Assembly: GCA_965228775.1 (NCBI GenBank)
Contig: OZ245840.1
Location: forward strand, 3,968,001 to 4,032,000
DNA: 64,000 bases
Direction: 5' to 3'
DNA from: JANQMY01 sp965228775
GTDB lineage: Bacteria; Pseudomonadota; Alphaproteobacteria; JANQMY01
Part shown: piece after piece, positions 17,262 through 26,456 of the stretch
Position numbering within the stretch: position 1 is the first letter of the stretch
Layout of the letters: every line of letters starts with the position of its first letter
The notes under the pieces: model-generated
Told to the model about the DNA's origin: nothing
What the model saw: the letters and a program-made list of their open reading frames with translations, nothing else
Database searches by the model: none
Translations under genes and position numbers: made by a program

Positions 17262-19520
17262 TTAGTAATTCACCGTCATTTCAAGACCGATTTGTCTGCC
17301 TTTGGACAAGGTTGCATAGGTACTGCCAATGCTCGCCGGCAGCTGCGTATCGCTCGTGAACAAGACATCGTTGGTTACGTTTCGGCCGAACAGTGAGACC
17401 TGCAAACGATCCGTTGGCAATGGAACCCAAGAGACGTTGAAGTCCAGCGTGTCTTGCGACGGGATCTGCGTATCCGTATTTGTGCCTGTCGTGGCATCCC
17501 GGTGACTGTACGTTACGCGTGATGACAACAGGCCGGCATTCGGCAGTTCCAGGTCGTACACCAACGAGATAGAGGACGTCAGCTCCGGTGCATTCGGCAG
17601 TGGAAGAGAGAGATCGTCGCCATCCACGATACCGTCGCCCGTTAAGTCGAAGAGAACTTCGGTATATTCCGCATCCAGATAACCAATGCTGCCGATAACG
17701 GCCAGGTTTTCCAGAATGGATACTTGAGCGTCCATCTCAAATCCGAAAATCTCTGCATCGGCCGTGTTGGCAATCCGCTGCACCGGTCCAGAAGAACCCA
17801 CCGAAAGAACGGCGCGCTGAAGGTCATTGGCTTGTGTGAAGAAACCAGCGAGATTGACCTGGACGCCTTCAAACAGCTCCGACTTGATGCCCACTTCGTA
17901 GTTCTTGATCTTCTCTTCGTCCGATGGACCAGGAGAGTCGGTCGGTGCCGAGTTGCGTAAGTTATAGCCGCCGGAACGGAAGCCCGTTGACCAGTGGAAA
18001 TAGGCCATCAGCTCTTCCATTGCCTGATACTGGAAGCCGAACCTGTAGTCGATGTTTGACCATGAATCCGAGTCTTCAAAGTCGAACGGGCAGGTACCAT
18101 CACCCACAAAACAGAAACCGGTTATGGCAGCGCCTGGCTTAGGTGCTTCCAAACTGGTGATGCGCGCATCCTTCCATTCCTTGGTAAACCGAATACCGCC
18201 GTTCAGTGTGAGTTTTTCAGTTGCATGCCAGTCGGTATTTACGAATGCACCGAAGACATGGTGTTCCTGAATGCCGCCACCACTCTGCCGGACGGCGCCG
18301 CCGAACAGGCTGCGGTTTTCACTGTAGATGATGTCCTGACCGAAGTAGAACGCGCCAGTTGTCAAATCGACCGGTCCGAATGCGCCTGCATAGCGTAACT
18401 CATTCGAAATTTGATCTTGGTCATTGCCCGGTCCAGGGATCACCGGGTCCGCAGCGCCCACTTGCAAACAACTGGAGTCGAAGCGGGTGGCCGGCGTGGC
18501 GTCGATATCCAGGCAGACACCGTTTTCGTAAGAGCGCCAACCAAATATGTTCGTGATGACACCATCGCCAAAGCCAACCTCAAGATTGGTTTCGAGGATT
18601 GCCTGATTCCATTCGCTGAATTGTTCACCGCGATTGTTGACGGAGATGTCATGTGTGTCCCGGCTGAAATCTAGGCCTAAGACGCCTGCCGCGTTCCGGT
18701 GTGACTGTGCAGCTGTCCCTTCGCCATCCTGTTCACCGCGTTCGAAGCGCAGCAAAAACTCTAGGTTTGGCGTGGCGTCCCAAGCGAGGGCAAGGCGGAA
18801 CAGTTTGGTTTCGTTCTCGCCATACTTCGTATTGTCGAATTGGTTTTTGAACCAGCCTTCATCCTTGTTGTAGTAGACGGCGACTTTACCCCGAAGCTTG
18901 TCCGACAATGGCCCCGATACGATACCGCTGAAGGTATAATCGACGCCCGTACCGCGAAAACCGGAATTGACGGAACTGGAGAACGTCGCGTTGAATTCAT
19001 CGGTTGGGCGCGTGGTGTTCACCAGAACCGCACCGCCAATCACGTTCCGCCCAAAGAGAATGCCCTGAGGCCCGCGTAAAACCTCGATGCTTTCCAAATC
19101 GAAGTTGTCGAACATAACACCGGCGTTGATGCCGTAGTAAACGCCATCAACAAAGGCGCCCACGGACGGGTCAATACTCGGGATCGAGTTCAATGTACCT
19201 AGACCGCGAATGTTAAACGCGGCAACGCCCTTAAACGTGCCGATTTCGCGCAGGGTGACGTTCGGTATGAGAGCGCCTACCGTGGACAGATCTTTGAAGT
19301 TCAAGGCATCCAATTGGTCCGCGCCGAACGCGCTCACCGCGATCGGAACCCTTTGAACATCCTCCACTTCCCGTTTTTTGGTTGCTGAAATGACGATTTC
19401 GTCGAGCAATGACCCCACGGCGCCTCGGCGCTCTGGTGCCGGCTCATCCTGAGCGAGCGCACTAAACGCAAAAAGCGGCGCAGCAGCTGCGGCCGTTAAC
19501 AACACTGACCTAAGTCTCAT
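17262..19520 (-). CDS. TonB-dependent outer-membrane receptor 1
   Basis: 752 residues. Signal peptide about 1-23 (cleavage after ALA), a TonB box-like segment LDEIVISATKK near residue 40, a plug domain with IRGLGTLNSIPSIDPSVG and LRGPQGILFGRN, then a long beta-barrel ending in aromatic Tyr. It imports a bulky substrate across the outer membrane using TonB energy. Such receptors without siderophore genes nearby, placed in catabolic clusters, usually take up the carbon source. A strong terminator follows. The promoter region (19521-19817) is shared with the divergent DUF1993 gene. Confidence 0.92.
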   Translation of the reverse strand: MRLRSVLLTAAAAAPLFAFSALAQDEPAPERRGAVGSLLDEIVISATKKREVEDVQRVPIAVSAFGADQLDALNFKDLSTVGALIPNVTLREIGTFKGVAAFNIRGLGTLNSIPSIDPSVGAFVDGVYYGINAGVMFDNFDLESIEVLRGPQGILFGRNVIGGAVLVNTTRPTDEFNATFSSSVNSGFRGTGVDYTFSGIVSGPLSDKLRGKVAVYYNKDEGWFKNQFDNTKYGENETKLFRLALAWDATPNLEFLLRFERGEQDGEGTAAQSHRNAAGVLGLDFSRDTHDISVNNRGEQFSEWNQAILETNLEVGFGDGVITNIFGWRSYENGVCLDIDATPATRFDSSCLQVGAADPVIPGPGNDQDQISNELRYAGAFGPVDLTTGAFYFGQDIIYSENRSLFGGAVRQSGGGIQEHHVFGAFVNTDWHATEKLTLNGGIRFTKEWKDARITSLEAPKPGAAITGFCFVGDGTCPFDFEDSDSWSNIDYRFGFQYQAMEELMAYFHWSTGFRSGGYNLRNSAPTDSPGPSDEEKIKNYEVGIKSELFEGVQVNLAGFFTQANDLQRAVLSVGSSGPVQRIANTADAEIFGFEMDAQVSILENLAVIGSIGYLDAEYTEVLFDLTGDGIVDGDDLSLPLPNAPELTSSISLVYDLELPNAGLLSSRVTYSHRDATTGTNTDTQIPSQDTLDFNVSWVPLPTDRLQVSLFGRNVTNDVLFTSDTQLPASIGSTYATLSKGRQIGLEMTVNY

Positions 19521-19817
19521 GATCTACCCCTCCCCCAGGGCGTATTGGCTATGTTGGTTACAATCAGTGGGGAAACGGTAGCCATCATGAAATTGAAACA
19601 AAAGATGTCGGGGGAAGGGATCGCATACGCGATTGGTGCGCTTGCTGAGGTTTATTAAGGCTAACGAGTATGCCGAGATTAGTGCGTGAGATGAGAGACG
19701 CGTGCGTCAGAAACGAACGGTGCGAACGCGAAAATGCTGCTTGGCAATGCCGTCCGGATTTGATTTTTGCAGGGCTGTTGAATGAAGTAGCCAGAGATCT
19801 GTATAAAGAGGAAATAG
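19521..19817. promoter_or_regulatory. Divergent promoter region between TonB receptor 1 and DUF1993 gene
   Basis: About 300 bases without a gene. I see a single half-site GAAATTGAA at 19589-19597 matching one arm of the GAATTC-centred operators of block B, and short inverted repeats ATCGC-N4-GCGAT near 19620 and GACGC-GT-GCGTC near 19697. None is strong enough alone to call an operator. Confidence 0.4.
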
Positions 19818-20360
19818 ATGGCGCGAAACACGACTTATGATTATTGCGTGCCGAATATGCTGTTGGCGCTTGGCAACATGCAACACTTTTTGCGGTTAAC
19901 GAAGAAACACTGCGAAAAATACATGATCTACGAAAGTGCGTTTACGTCCTATCGGTTGTTTCCTAACATGTTGCACTTCGCTAAACAGGTTCAGATTGGC
20001 TGCAATTTTGCGCTTCGGGCGGCCTATCATCTATGTCACAAAACGCCACCGAAGATGGACTACGTGGACGCTAGTCTCGCCGATCTAATCGATACGATTG
20101 AGCAGACAAAAGACTTGTTGCTGGCGCTGCAACCTGAGGAATTTGACGCAAGTGTCGATGCGCCGGTGGAATTCAGTCTACGGACGGGAACGAAGGTAAA
20201 GTATCCCAATGGAGAGCTGTTTCTTAAGGAATATGCTCTGCCGAATTTCTATTTTCACGTGACCACAGTCTACAACATCATCCGGCACAATGGTGTGGCT
20301 ATCGGCAAACAAGACTTCATTGGCCGTGGAAGTGCGGTGATGAACAAGGTTGGGTCGTAG
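19818..20360 (+). CDS. DUF1993 family protein
   Basis: 180 residues matching the DUF1993 (DinB-like four-helix) family: YDYCVPNMLLALGNMQHFL at the N-terminus, FPNMLHFAKQVQ with a His in the middle, and LPNFYFHVTTVYNIIRHNGV at the C-terminus. Histidines in these helices resemble the metal-binding positions of DinB-like proteins, but the biochemical role is unknown. AGAGGAAAT precedes the ATG. It is followed after three bases by the MmgE/PrpD gene, so the two form an operon. Confidence 0.78.
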   Translation: MARNTTYDYCVPNMLLALGNMQHFLRLTKKHCEKYMIYESAFTSYRLFPNMLHFAKQVQIGCNFALRAAYHLCHKTPPKMDYVDASLADLIDTIEQTKDLLLALQPEEFDASVDAPVEFSLRTGTKVKYPNGELFLKEYALPNFYFHVTTVYNIIRHNGVAIGKQDFIGRGSAVMNKVGS

Positions 20361-20363
20361 CCG

Positions 20364-21776
20364 ATGGTGAATGTAACAGGCTTTCTGTCGAGCCTTGTCT
20401 TGGATATTGACCTTGATGTGGTGCCTTTCAACGTTGTGCAAAATGCTCGGCGATCCTTCGTTGACACACTTGCCTGCGCACTCATCGGATCTTTGGAGGA
20501 GACCGGCTGCATTATGTCCGCCTACGGACAGGAGAACGCAGGCCCAGATGTTTCCACGGTTCTCGGAAGGCGGGGCTATCGTACTTCCCCTACCGATGCT
20601 GCTTTGATCAATGGTACGTTGGCACATGCCCTCGACTATGATGACACCTATTCCACCATCCGCTATGCATCGGTTGGAAAGGAGGGCAAGTCAGAGCCTA
20701 AGGGCATGAGCGTGGGGCATATGGGGAGCTGCCTGTTCCCAGCCGTTCTTGCCGTTGGAGAAAAAGTAGATGCCTCTGGCCGCGAAATATTGGCGGCATA
20801 TGTTGGGGGGTTCGAAGTCGCGTGCCGTTTAGGAAACGCCATGGGCTTTCTTCACTATGCCAAAGGATATCACAGCACATCGACGCTTGGTGCGATGGCT
20901 GCTGCGGCCGCATCGGCAAAACTGCTTAGCGCGAGCCCGGAAGAAATGCGCGCGACTTTCGGCATCGCCGCGTCACAGGTAGGCGGGCTGCGCGGCAATT
21001 TTGGGACGATGACAAAACCGTTGCAGGCAGGTAACGGCGCCAAAGCCGGCGTGTTTGCGGCGCTGCTTGCGAAAAAGGGATTTACCGCGGCGGAAGATAT
21101 TATCGGAACGGAGCTTGGCTTTCTCGACGTTTTGTCTCTGGGCGGCGGCAATGGTGTTGAAGCGGTTATGACCGAACCGGAGGGGGGGTACTATCTGCTG
21201 AAAGGCAATTCTCTCAAGTTCCTGCCTTGCGCGAACGCATTGCAAAGTTCGCTCGAGACAATGATAGAGCTTGTCATACAGCACGATCTTAAACCTGCCG
21301 ATGTGGTATCGGTCCGGCAAACCGTATTGATGCCGCGCTATCCTGTGCGGACGGAAGATGGTGTCAACTATGATATGCCCCAGACCGGTCTGGAAGGAAA
21401 GTTCATCCTGCCATTCGGCCTTGCGGCTGCGCTGGCAGACCGAAAAATCTCACTTTCAACTTTTACGGACGAAAACATCAAACGTTCGGAATTACGTGAT
21501 TTGTTTGAGAAGACAGAAATTACACATAATCCGTTAGCGAGCCACGAGATGTTGTCCGTGTGTCTAAATGACGGACGGGAACTCAGTGTAGAGATTGGAC
21601 CATCCAAAGGTCATTGGTCGTCAGAGTTTCCAGACCACATGCTGCGGGACAAGTTTGTCGACTGCGTCGCTGCGGTGCTGCAAGACTCTGATGCCACTAA
21701 GCTCTACGAAACGGTATCGGCGCTCGAAACCGTTACCAACATAAGTGACGTGACAAGACAGCTATATACCGCCTGA
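20364..21776 (+). CDS. MmgE/PrpD family protein
   Basis: 470 residues of the MmgE/PrpD fold (2-methylcitrate dehydratase, cis-aconitate decarboxylase and relatives). Typical segments are DTLACALIGS, INGTLAHALDYDDT, GSCLFPAVLAVGE, YHSTSTLGAMAAAAASAKLL and GNFGTMTKPLQAGNGAKAG. These proteins dehydrate, decarboxylate or isomerise tricarboxylates and related diacids. In the Pseudomonas aeruginosa itaconate cluster a homologue sits beside a CoA-transferase, MaoC, CitE and acyl-CoA dehydrogenase, as here. It is convergent with the IclR gene. Confidence 0.87.
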   Translation: MVNVTGFLSSLVLDIDLDVVPFNVVQNARRSFVDTLACALIGSLEETGCIMSAYGQENAGPDVSTVLGRRGYRTSPTDAALINGTLAHALDYDDTYSTIRYASVGKEGKSEPKGMSVGHMGSCLFPAVLAVGEKVDASGREILAAYVGGFEVACRLGNAMGFLHYAKGYHSTSTLGAMAAAAASAKLLSASPEEMRATFGIAASQVGGLRGNFGTMTKPLQAGNGAKAGVFAALLAKKGFTAAEDIIGTELGFLDVLSLGGGNGVEAVMTEPEGGYYLLKGNSLKFLPCANALQSSLETMIELVIQHDLKPADVVSVRQTVLMPRYPVRTEDGVNYDMPQTGLEGKFILPFGLAAALADRKISLSTFTDENIKRSELRDLFEKTEITHNPLASHEMLSVCLNDGRELSVEIGPSKGHWSSEFPDHMLRDKFVDCVAAVLQDSDATKLYETVSALETVTNISDVTRQLYTA

Positions 21777-21798
21777 AAAACAGGTTTGTAGCAGGCGT

Positions 21799-22593
21799 CT
21801 AACCCTCCATCGCTGGGGCAAGAGTCTCCCCAGGGACCAGAGAAATGGCCTCTCGGTTTAGCTTCTTACCAAACTCGCATAGGGCGTTCAGTATTAAGGT
21901 TTTGTTCTCTGCAATGCGATCGATTGGTCCTGATACGGACAGAGCAAGCGGGGTTCGCCCGCTATGCTGTCGCAGCCGAATGGCGATCCCGGAAATACCC
22001 TCTTTTGAGTGGCCGCTAGACATTGCATATCCGCGTTCTCGAAACCGCTTCACCTCTTGCAATGCGCAGGAAGCGAGTTTGCGATGGAGTTCGCATTGGG
22101 CTTCTGCCTGAACACGGCGCACAATCTTCCCGATCTCAAGATCGCTCTCATAAGCCATAAGCGCCCATCCGGAGGCGCATGAGGTCAGGGGCTTGCTCTC
22201 CGCATTTTCAACGCAAAATTCGTCAAAGTGCCCAGCATGCTGTCCTAAGACATATTGAGAGTTTATGCCGTTTCGCATGGCGAGGATAACGTTCTCACCT
22301 GTCAGTTCCGCGACTTCGGACATTTGTGCCGGTATGTTGCCGAATTGGCGGTGACGCTGATAGATCCAAGTACTTAGGATCCCGATCCGCAATGTGGGAT
22401 AGTATGTTCTCTCTCGCGCATCATGGTCGATATACCCGAGATTCACCAAAGACTGCAGCAGCTCTGATGTGCTCGACTGCGGCATTTCCATTCGTTTTGC
22501 GATTGCAGTGACGGAAAGCGGCCGTTGAACGGTCGCAAACATCTCAAATATCTCTAGCGTCCGTCGCGCTGATTTGATTTGCCCAACTGTCAT
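21799..22593 (-). CDS. IclR-family transcriptional regulator
   Basis: 264 residues from ATG 22593, chosen for its GGGGGAG ribosome site; an in-frame start at 22635 exists without one. The N-terminal winged helix-turn-helix is LSVTAIAKRMEMPQSSTSELLQ... and the C-terminal effector domain contains MRNGINSQYVLGQ, SCASGWALMA and GYAMSSGHSKEGISGIAIRL. IclR proteins control aromatic- and dicarboxylate-degradation operons; the MmgE/PrpD, TonB receptor 1 or CoA-transferase genes next to it are the natural targets. Confidence 0.88.
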   Translation of the reverse strand: MTVGQIKSARRTLEIFEMFATVQRPLSVTAIAKRMEMPQSSTSELLQSLVNLGYIDHDARERTYYPTLRIGILSTWIYQRHRQFGNIPAQMSEVAELTGENVILAMRNGINSQYVLGQHAGHFDEFCVENAESKPLTSCASGWALMAYESDLEIGKIVRRVQAEAQCELHRKLASCALQEVKRFRERGYAMSSGHSKEGISGIAIRLRQHSGRTPLALSVSGPIDRIAENKTLILNALCEFGKKLNREAISLVPGETLAPAMEG

Positions 22594-22774
22594 TTCTTCT
22601 CCCCCTGCCAAATTGGTTTTGATTTCGCCAAACAAGCGTTTTCATCGGCAGTGCGATGATTTTACGAACTGCGGGGCAGGCGGGGAGTGCGACCGGTACG
22701 CTTGGCACGATCGGTTATAGAATTGGCATCTTTGGCGAGGGAGTTAGTCTCTTTTGGTCAATTGTTATAACGGA

Positions 22775-24859
22775 TTAAGTGGTGGCCAAGCGCCGAACGA
22801 ACTCTTCCGTATGTTGACCAACCTTAGGTGAATTTCCGTGGATAGCCATTGGTGTCTCGATTAACTGAAATGGGAACCCTTTGACCAAGGCGCCATTTGG
22901 GCTGTGTTCGAAAATCTGGGAGGCAAAAAGCGTCTCGTCCGCGAAGATACCGGGACCTCCCCGGTCGATAATGCCGCCGCCTCCCGCCGCAAGGAACGCC
23001 GTCACAGCTTCTTGTGCCGTCCGTTCCGACGCCCATGCCTGAACTTGGGATGGATCTAAGGAAGGGAGACCGTCTATTTGTGCAGCTATATCAGGGTCGT
23101 CAGAGGTGAGAGCAGCGAAATTTCCGTCAGCACATTTGAACAAAGCGGAAAGAACTGGGCGCCCGGAGGCCACTCGCACCGTGTCGGCACTATCTCCGCC
23201 TCCGCCGGAAACATGCGCAATCACATCCCCTAACTGGTAAAGCGTACAGTCGCGTTGCGAAACGTCGACATGGCGGCCTATGCCTGTTTTGCGGCAATCC
23301 GCAGCGAAGGCAGCCACAATGGCGGCGCCGTACAGGCAAACAATCTGATCAGGGTAGTTTAGGGCCCGGCCTGAAATATAGGGGATGCCTTCGTCGTAAC
23401 ACGTAAGAGAAGAAAATCCGCAATTGGCTTCCAATGTTGACCCGAATGTCGTGTGGCCGGAGCCTGGGCCGTCTAAGCCTTGGCCCGAAATAGAGGCGAG
23501 CAAAATGCGGGGGTTGGCGGCGCGCAATGCATCGAATGTAAGGCCGAGCCGGTCGAGGACGCCGCGACGGTAATTCTCGATCACGATGTCTGCGGTCGTC
23601 GCAAGCTCCAAAAACTCTTGTCTGCCCTCTTCCGTTTTGAGGTCAATGGCAACACCCAGCTTGTTGCGGTTATTGCTTTTGAAGACAGGGGATTCTGTGT
23701 CATCCCCAGCATTCGCTGATTTGGCGCCAGGCCATATGCGGAATGGATCTGCCCGGTTGTGAGACTCAATCTTTAGAACTTCCGCCCCCATATCCGCCAA
23801 CAACGCGGACACACCGGCGCCGGCGGTTATGATGCCAAAATCCAGCACCCGCAACCCACTCAGCGGCAGTTCGTTCGTGTGCAGATCTGTATCTGCAGGA
23901 AGCGAGTGCTTTTCTTCTCGTGCGATCCGATGTGCCAGTTTGGGCGCTTTGATACCTGAGGGCGTATTTTCGAATGCATCCCGATGAGTGAGTAGCGGAT
24001 CTTGTAGCAGGTCCGAAACCGTGCATACCGGCGCGCCAGGGATGGCATGTTTTTCAAAAAGGACGGTCAGTTCCGCCTTGGTTTTGGTTTTCAGCCACCG
24101 CCGGATCGGGGCCATATAGCCGTCTCGGTTTTTGTGGCGGCCCTCAAAGGTTCGGAATTCGTCGGAATTGAGTGATGGATCGCCTACCATTTCCACGATG
24201 CCGTCCCAGTCGCGGTCATTGTAGAGAAAAGCGGCATAGCCGTCTTTGCATTCCACAATTGGCCATTCGGCCTTTTCGCCCTGGCGGATGGGATCGCCGC
24301 CGAGGGAGGCGTGGACAGCAGATTTCCAGTTTACCCAGGCCAGCGCGCCCGCCCCATTAACGATGGCTGAGTCTCCGTGTCCAAATCTCAAGAATTTGAC
24401 GGCTATTGCCGAGATAGCAGCGAAAGCAGCATAACCAATCGTATGGGCTGCAAAATTACCCGCAGGCACTAGCGGTTCGCGTTCTGGGTCGCCCAATATG
24501 TGGGCAACACCTGATGATGCAAATAAGGTTTCTTCGGTTTCCCAATCCGCCAGCTCAATGCAGATGACATTGCGGTCCTTGCGTAGAATGTTTCGGCTGC
24601 TTCCGGGCGCCCCTGACGTAACAATCAGGCGCAGTTTGCCCGGCTTTGCTTCGGCCGCCCACGCTTCTGCTGATTTGTCAGCTAAGCCCGTATCGTCCGC
24701 ATCATAAAATCCGTGTCCGGACTCTATAGGCGGCGCTCCTTTGACGAAGAGAGTAGCGCCAAGTTTGTGTGCAATGCCCGACGCAAAACGGATCGCACGC
24801 GCCGCCGTGCTGGATGCCTCTTTAGGATATAGCTGTAGAATTTCTATGGAGTCGAACAT
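22775..24859 (-). CDS. Fused CaiB/BaiF-family CoA-transferase
   Basis: 694 residues, about twice the domain length. The C-terminal half (from about residue 345) is a normal type III CoA-transferase: LSGLRVLDFGIITAGAGVSALLADMGAEV, then NNRNKLGVAIDLKTEEGR, ISGQGLDGPGSG and YPDQIVCLYGAAIVAAF with the candidate catalytic Asp. The N-terminal half keeps the fold-like segments (IPGAPVCTVSDLLQDP) but lacks the start motif and the Asp region (AHTIGYAAFAAI), so it is probably inactive. It would move CoA between a donor and a branched or dicarboxylic acid. It lies downstream of the MFS gene on the same strand. Confidence 0.85.
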   Translation of the reverse strand: MFDSIEILQLYPKEASSTAARAIRFASGIAHKLGATLFVKGAPPIESGHGFYDADDTGLADKSAEAWAAEAKPGKLRLIVTSGAPGSSRNILRKDRNVICIELADWETEETLFASSGVAHILGDPEREPLVPAGNFAAHTIGYAAFAAISAIAVKFLRFGHGDSAIVNGAGALAWVNWKSAVHASLGGDPIRQGEKAEWPIVECKDGYAAFLYNDRDWDGIVEMVGDPSLNSDEFRTFEGRHKNRDGYMAPIRRWLKTKTKAELTVLFEKHAIPGAPVCTVSDLLQDPLLTHRDAFENTPSGIKAPKLAHRIAREEKHSLPADTDLHTNELPLSGLRVLDFGIITAGAGVSALLADMGAEVLKIESHNRADPFRIWPGAKSANAGDDTESPVFKSNNRNKLGVAIDLKTEEGRQEFLELATTADIVIENYRRGVLDRLGLTFDALRAANPRILLASISGQGLDGPGSGHTTFGSTLEANCGFSSLTCYDEGIPYISGRALNYPDQIVCLYGAAIVAAFAADCRKTGIGRHVDVSQRDCTLYQLGDVIAHVSGGGGDSADTVRVASGRPVLSALFKCADGNFAALTSDDPDIAAQIDGLPSLDPSQVQAWASERTAQEAVTAFLAAGGGGIIDRGGPGIFADETLFASQIFEHSPNGALVKGFPFQLIETPMAIHGNSPKVGQHTEEFVRRLATT

Positions 24860-25061
24860 CCGAGTTGTCCCTTTTCGTCGTGCGATTCTGTGCCGGTTGT
24901 GCCTATCGCAGGAGCGTAAGGTGACCGAATACGGCGTCCAACGATGTGGAACAAACCATCGTATTCACGATGAAAGGACAGGGGGCCGAACAAAGGGTGA
25001 AACTGAGGTCAGGCGATTTGATGCATATCTGGGGGGTGTTTTGGAAAACTTCCGTACGCTA

Positions 25062-26318
25062 TCAGGTGTTCGCCGTTGTCCGTTCCGGTGCTGGAAGTAA
25101 CAAAACGAGCAAGGCAATAAAAAATAGGAACGTGCCGCATAGTTGAAAGAAATGCACGTAGCTGCCACTCACGTCTCGTGTCCACCCGGCGAAGACGGGC
25201 CCAAGCGCGGCGAACGATTGAAAGGGGGATGCCAGCCCCATGGCTTTTCCCATCCTGTGTGAGCCAAAAGTGCCGGCATACAGGGTGCCTTGTAGGGGAA
25301 GCAGGGCCCCTGCCGCCAGTCCAAGTAAGACAATGGAGAGCAGTACAGATTGGTATTCCGTGGAAAAGCTAATGGCCGTAATGCCCGCAAACAAAATGGA
25401 CGCGGTCCCCAGAAAGAGGAGCCGTGGATCGTATCGATCGAGCATCAATCCCACGCATATCTTTCCGCCGATCATAGCGACGGCCAACGCGGAGACCAGA
25501 CCTGCCGAACTTGACGCCGTGATGCCGAGGTCCGCGGTGAACGGACGAATATTGTGCTGTACACTCGTGAAAGCGAACCAGGCGCTCAGATATACGATCA
25601 CAAGGGCCCAAAAGACCCGTTGGGTCATGATGTCCGATGTACCAATGGCGGTGTCGGGGCGATCTGTTTGATTTCTGACATCTATTGAATCTGCTCTCAG
25701 CAGCAACCACGCGATCGGAATCAGTATTCCTGCCGCCGCCGCTCCAATGATCAAGAATGCCATCCGCCAACCGACTTCATCTAAAAGAGCCACGATGATG
25801 AACGGGAAAATGACCCCACCGATGGATGTGCCAAGTGTCACCAAAGCGACTGCAAGACCCCGTCCTGCTTCAAAATTCCGTGTTACCACCGTCATGGCGA
25901 CGAGAGGGCCGCACATTGCGCCTCCGGCAGGCAATATGAATGCGTGGACAGCCCAGATAAACCACATGTTTGGGGCGAGGGCGACAAGGCACATTCCTGT
26001 GGCTAAGCAGATAAGGCCGGTGACCACGATAGGGCGTGACGGCGTGTGATCGATGAAACGCCCAACGAGGAAAGACATGATGCCCATTGAATAGGTCATG
26101 AGCGAAATCGATATGAGAGCATCTCTGCGCGAGCTTCTAAATGCTTCCATCCACGGGTCAATCCACAATGTGAAGCTATACATGCAGATGCCGACGAAGA
26201 ACGCTTGAACTGTCATCATCAATAGCAGAACCTGCCATTTTGGCTGGCGGATCGACTCTATGATATGTCCGATAGGGATCACGAAGGGACCTGGCCTACA
26301 GTTGAAGACGTATATCAA
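25062..26318 (-). CDS. MFS transporter (oxalate/formate- or monocarboxylate-porter-like)
   Basis: Up to 418 residues with about 12 membrane segments; FFVGICMYSFTLWIDPWM, SISLMTYSMGIMSFLVGRFIDH and the central GTSIGGVIFPFIIVALLDEVGWRM resemble the OFA/monocarboxylate porter group. The longest frame starts with TTG at 26318; a GTG at 26282 is an alternative, so the first dozen residues are uncertain. It shares a divergent promoter region with the metallo-hydrolase at 26457, where a GAATTC-centred palindrome lies, and precedes the CoA-transferase gene by 200 bases. Confidence 0.83.
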   Translation of the reverse strand: MIYVFNCRPGPFVIPIGHIIESIRQPKWQVLLLMMTVQAFFVGICMYSFTLWIDPWMEAFRSSRRDALISISLMTYSMGIMSFLVGRFIDHTPSRPIVVTGLICLATGMCLVALAPNMWFIWAVHAFILPAGGAMCGPLVAMTVVTRNFEAGRGLAVALVTLGTSIGGVIFPFIIVALLDEVGWRMAFLIIGAAAAGILIPIAWLLLRADSIDVRNQTDRPDTAIGTSDIMTQRVFWALVIVYLSAWFAFTSVQHNIRPFTADLGITASSSAGLVSALAVAMIGGKICVGLMLDRYDPRLLFLGTASILFAGITAISFSTEYQSVLLSIVLLGLAAGALLPLQGTLYAGTFGSHRMGKAMGLASPFQSFAALGPVFAGWTRDVSGSYVHFFQLCGTFLFFIALLVLLLPAPERTTANT

Positions 26319-26360
26319 CGAAAGACGCGCAATTATTTCCGCAGGTGTCTAAGATGAATT

Positions 26361-26378
26361 GAAATTGAATTCATTTTC
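26361..26378. promoter_or_regulatory. GAATTC-centred operator, site 1
   Basis: GAAATTGAATTCATTTTC is an 18-bp palindrome with one mismatched base pair. It lies between the divergent MFS (start 26318) and metallo-hydrolase (start 26457) genes. The same pattern recurs at 31527, 35585 and 35616, so it is very likely the binding site of a dimeric repressor or activator of block B. Confidence 0.65.
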
Positions 26379-26456
26379 GAATATCAGATGCACTTCAGCT
26401 TCGTCAACAGCGGGAGGCGGGGCTATTCGTTCGCTAATAATGAAGGGGTAAGGCTC

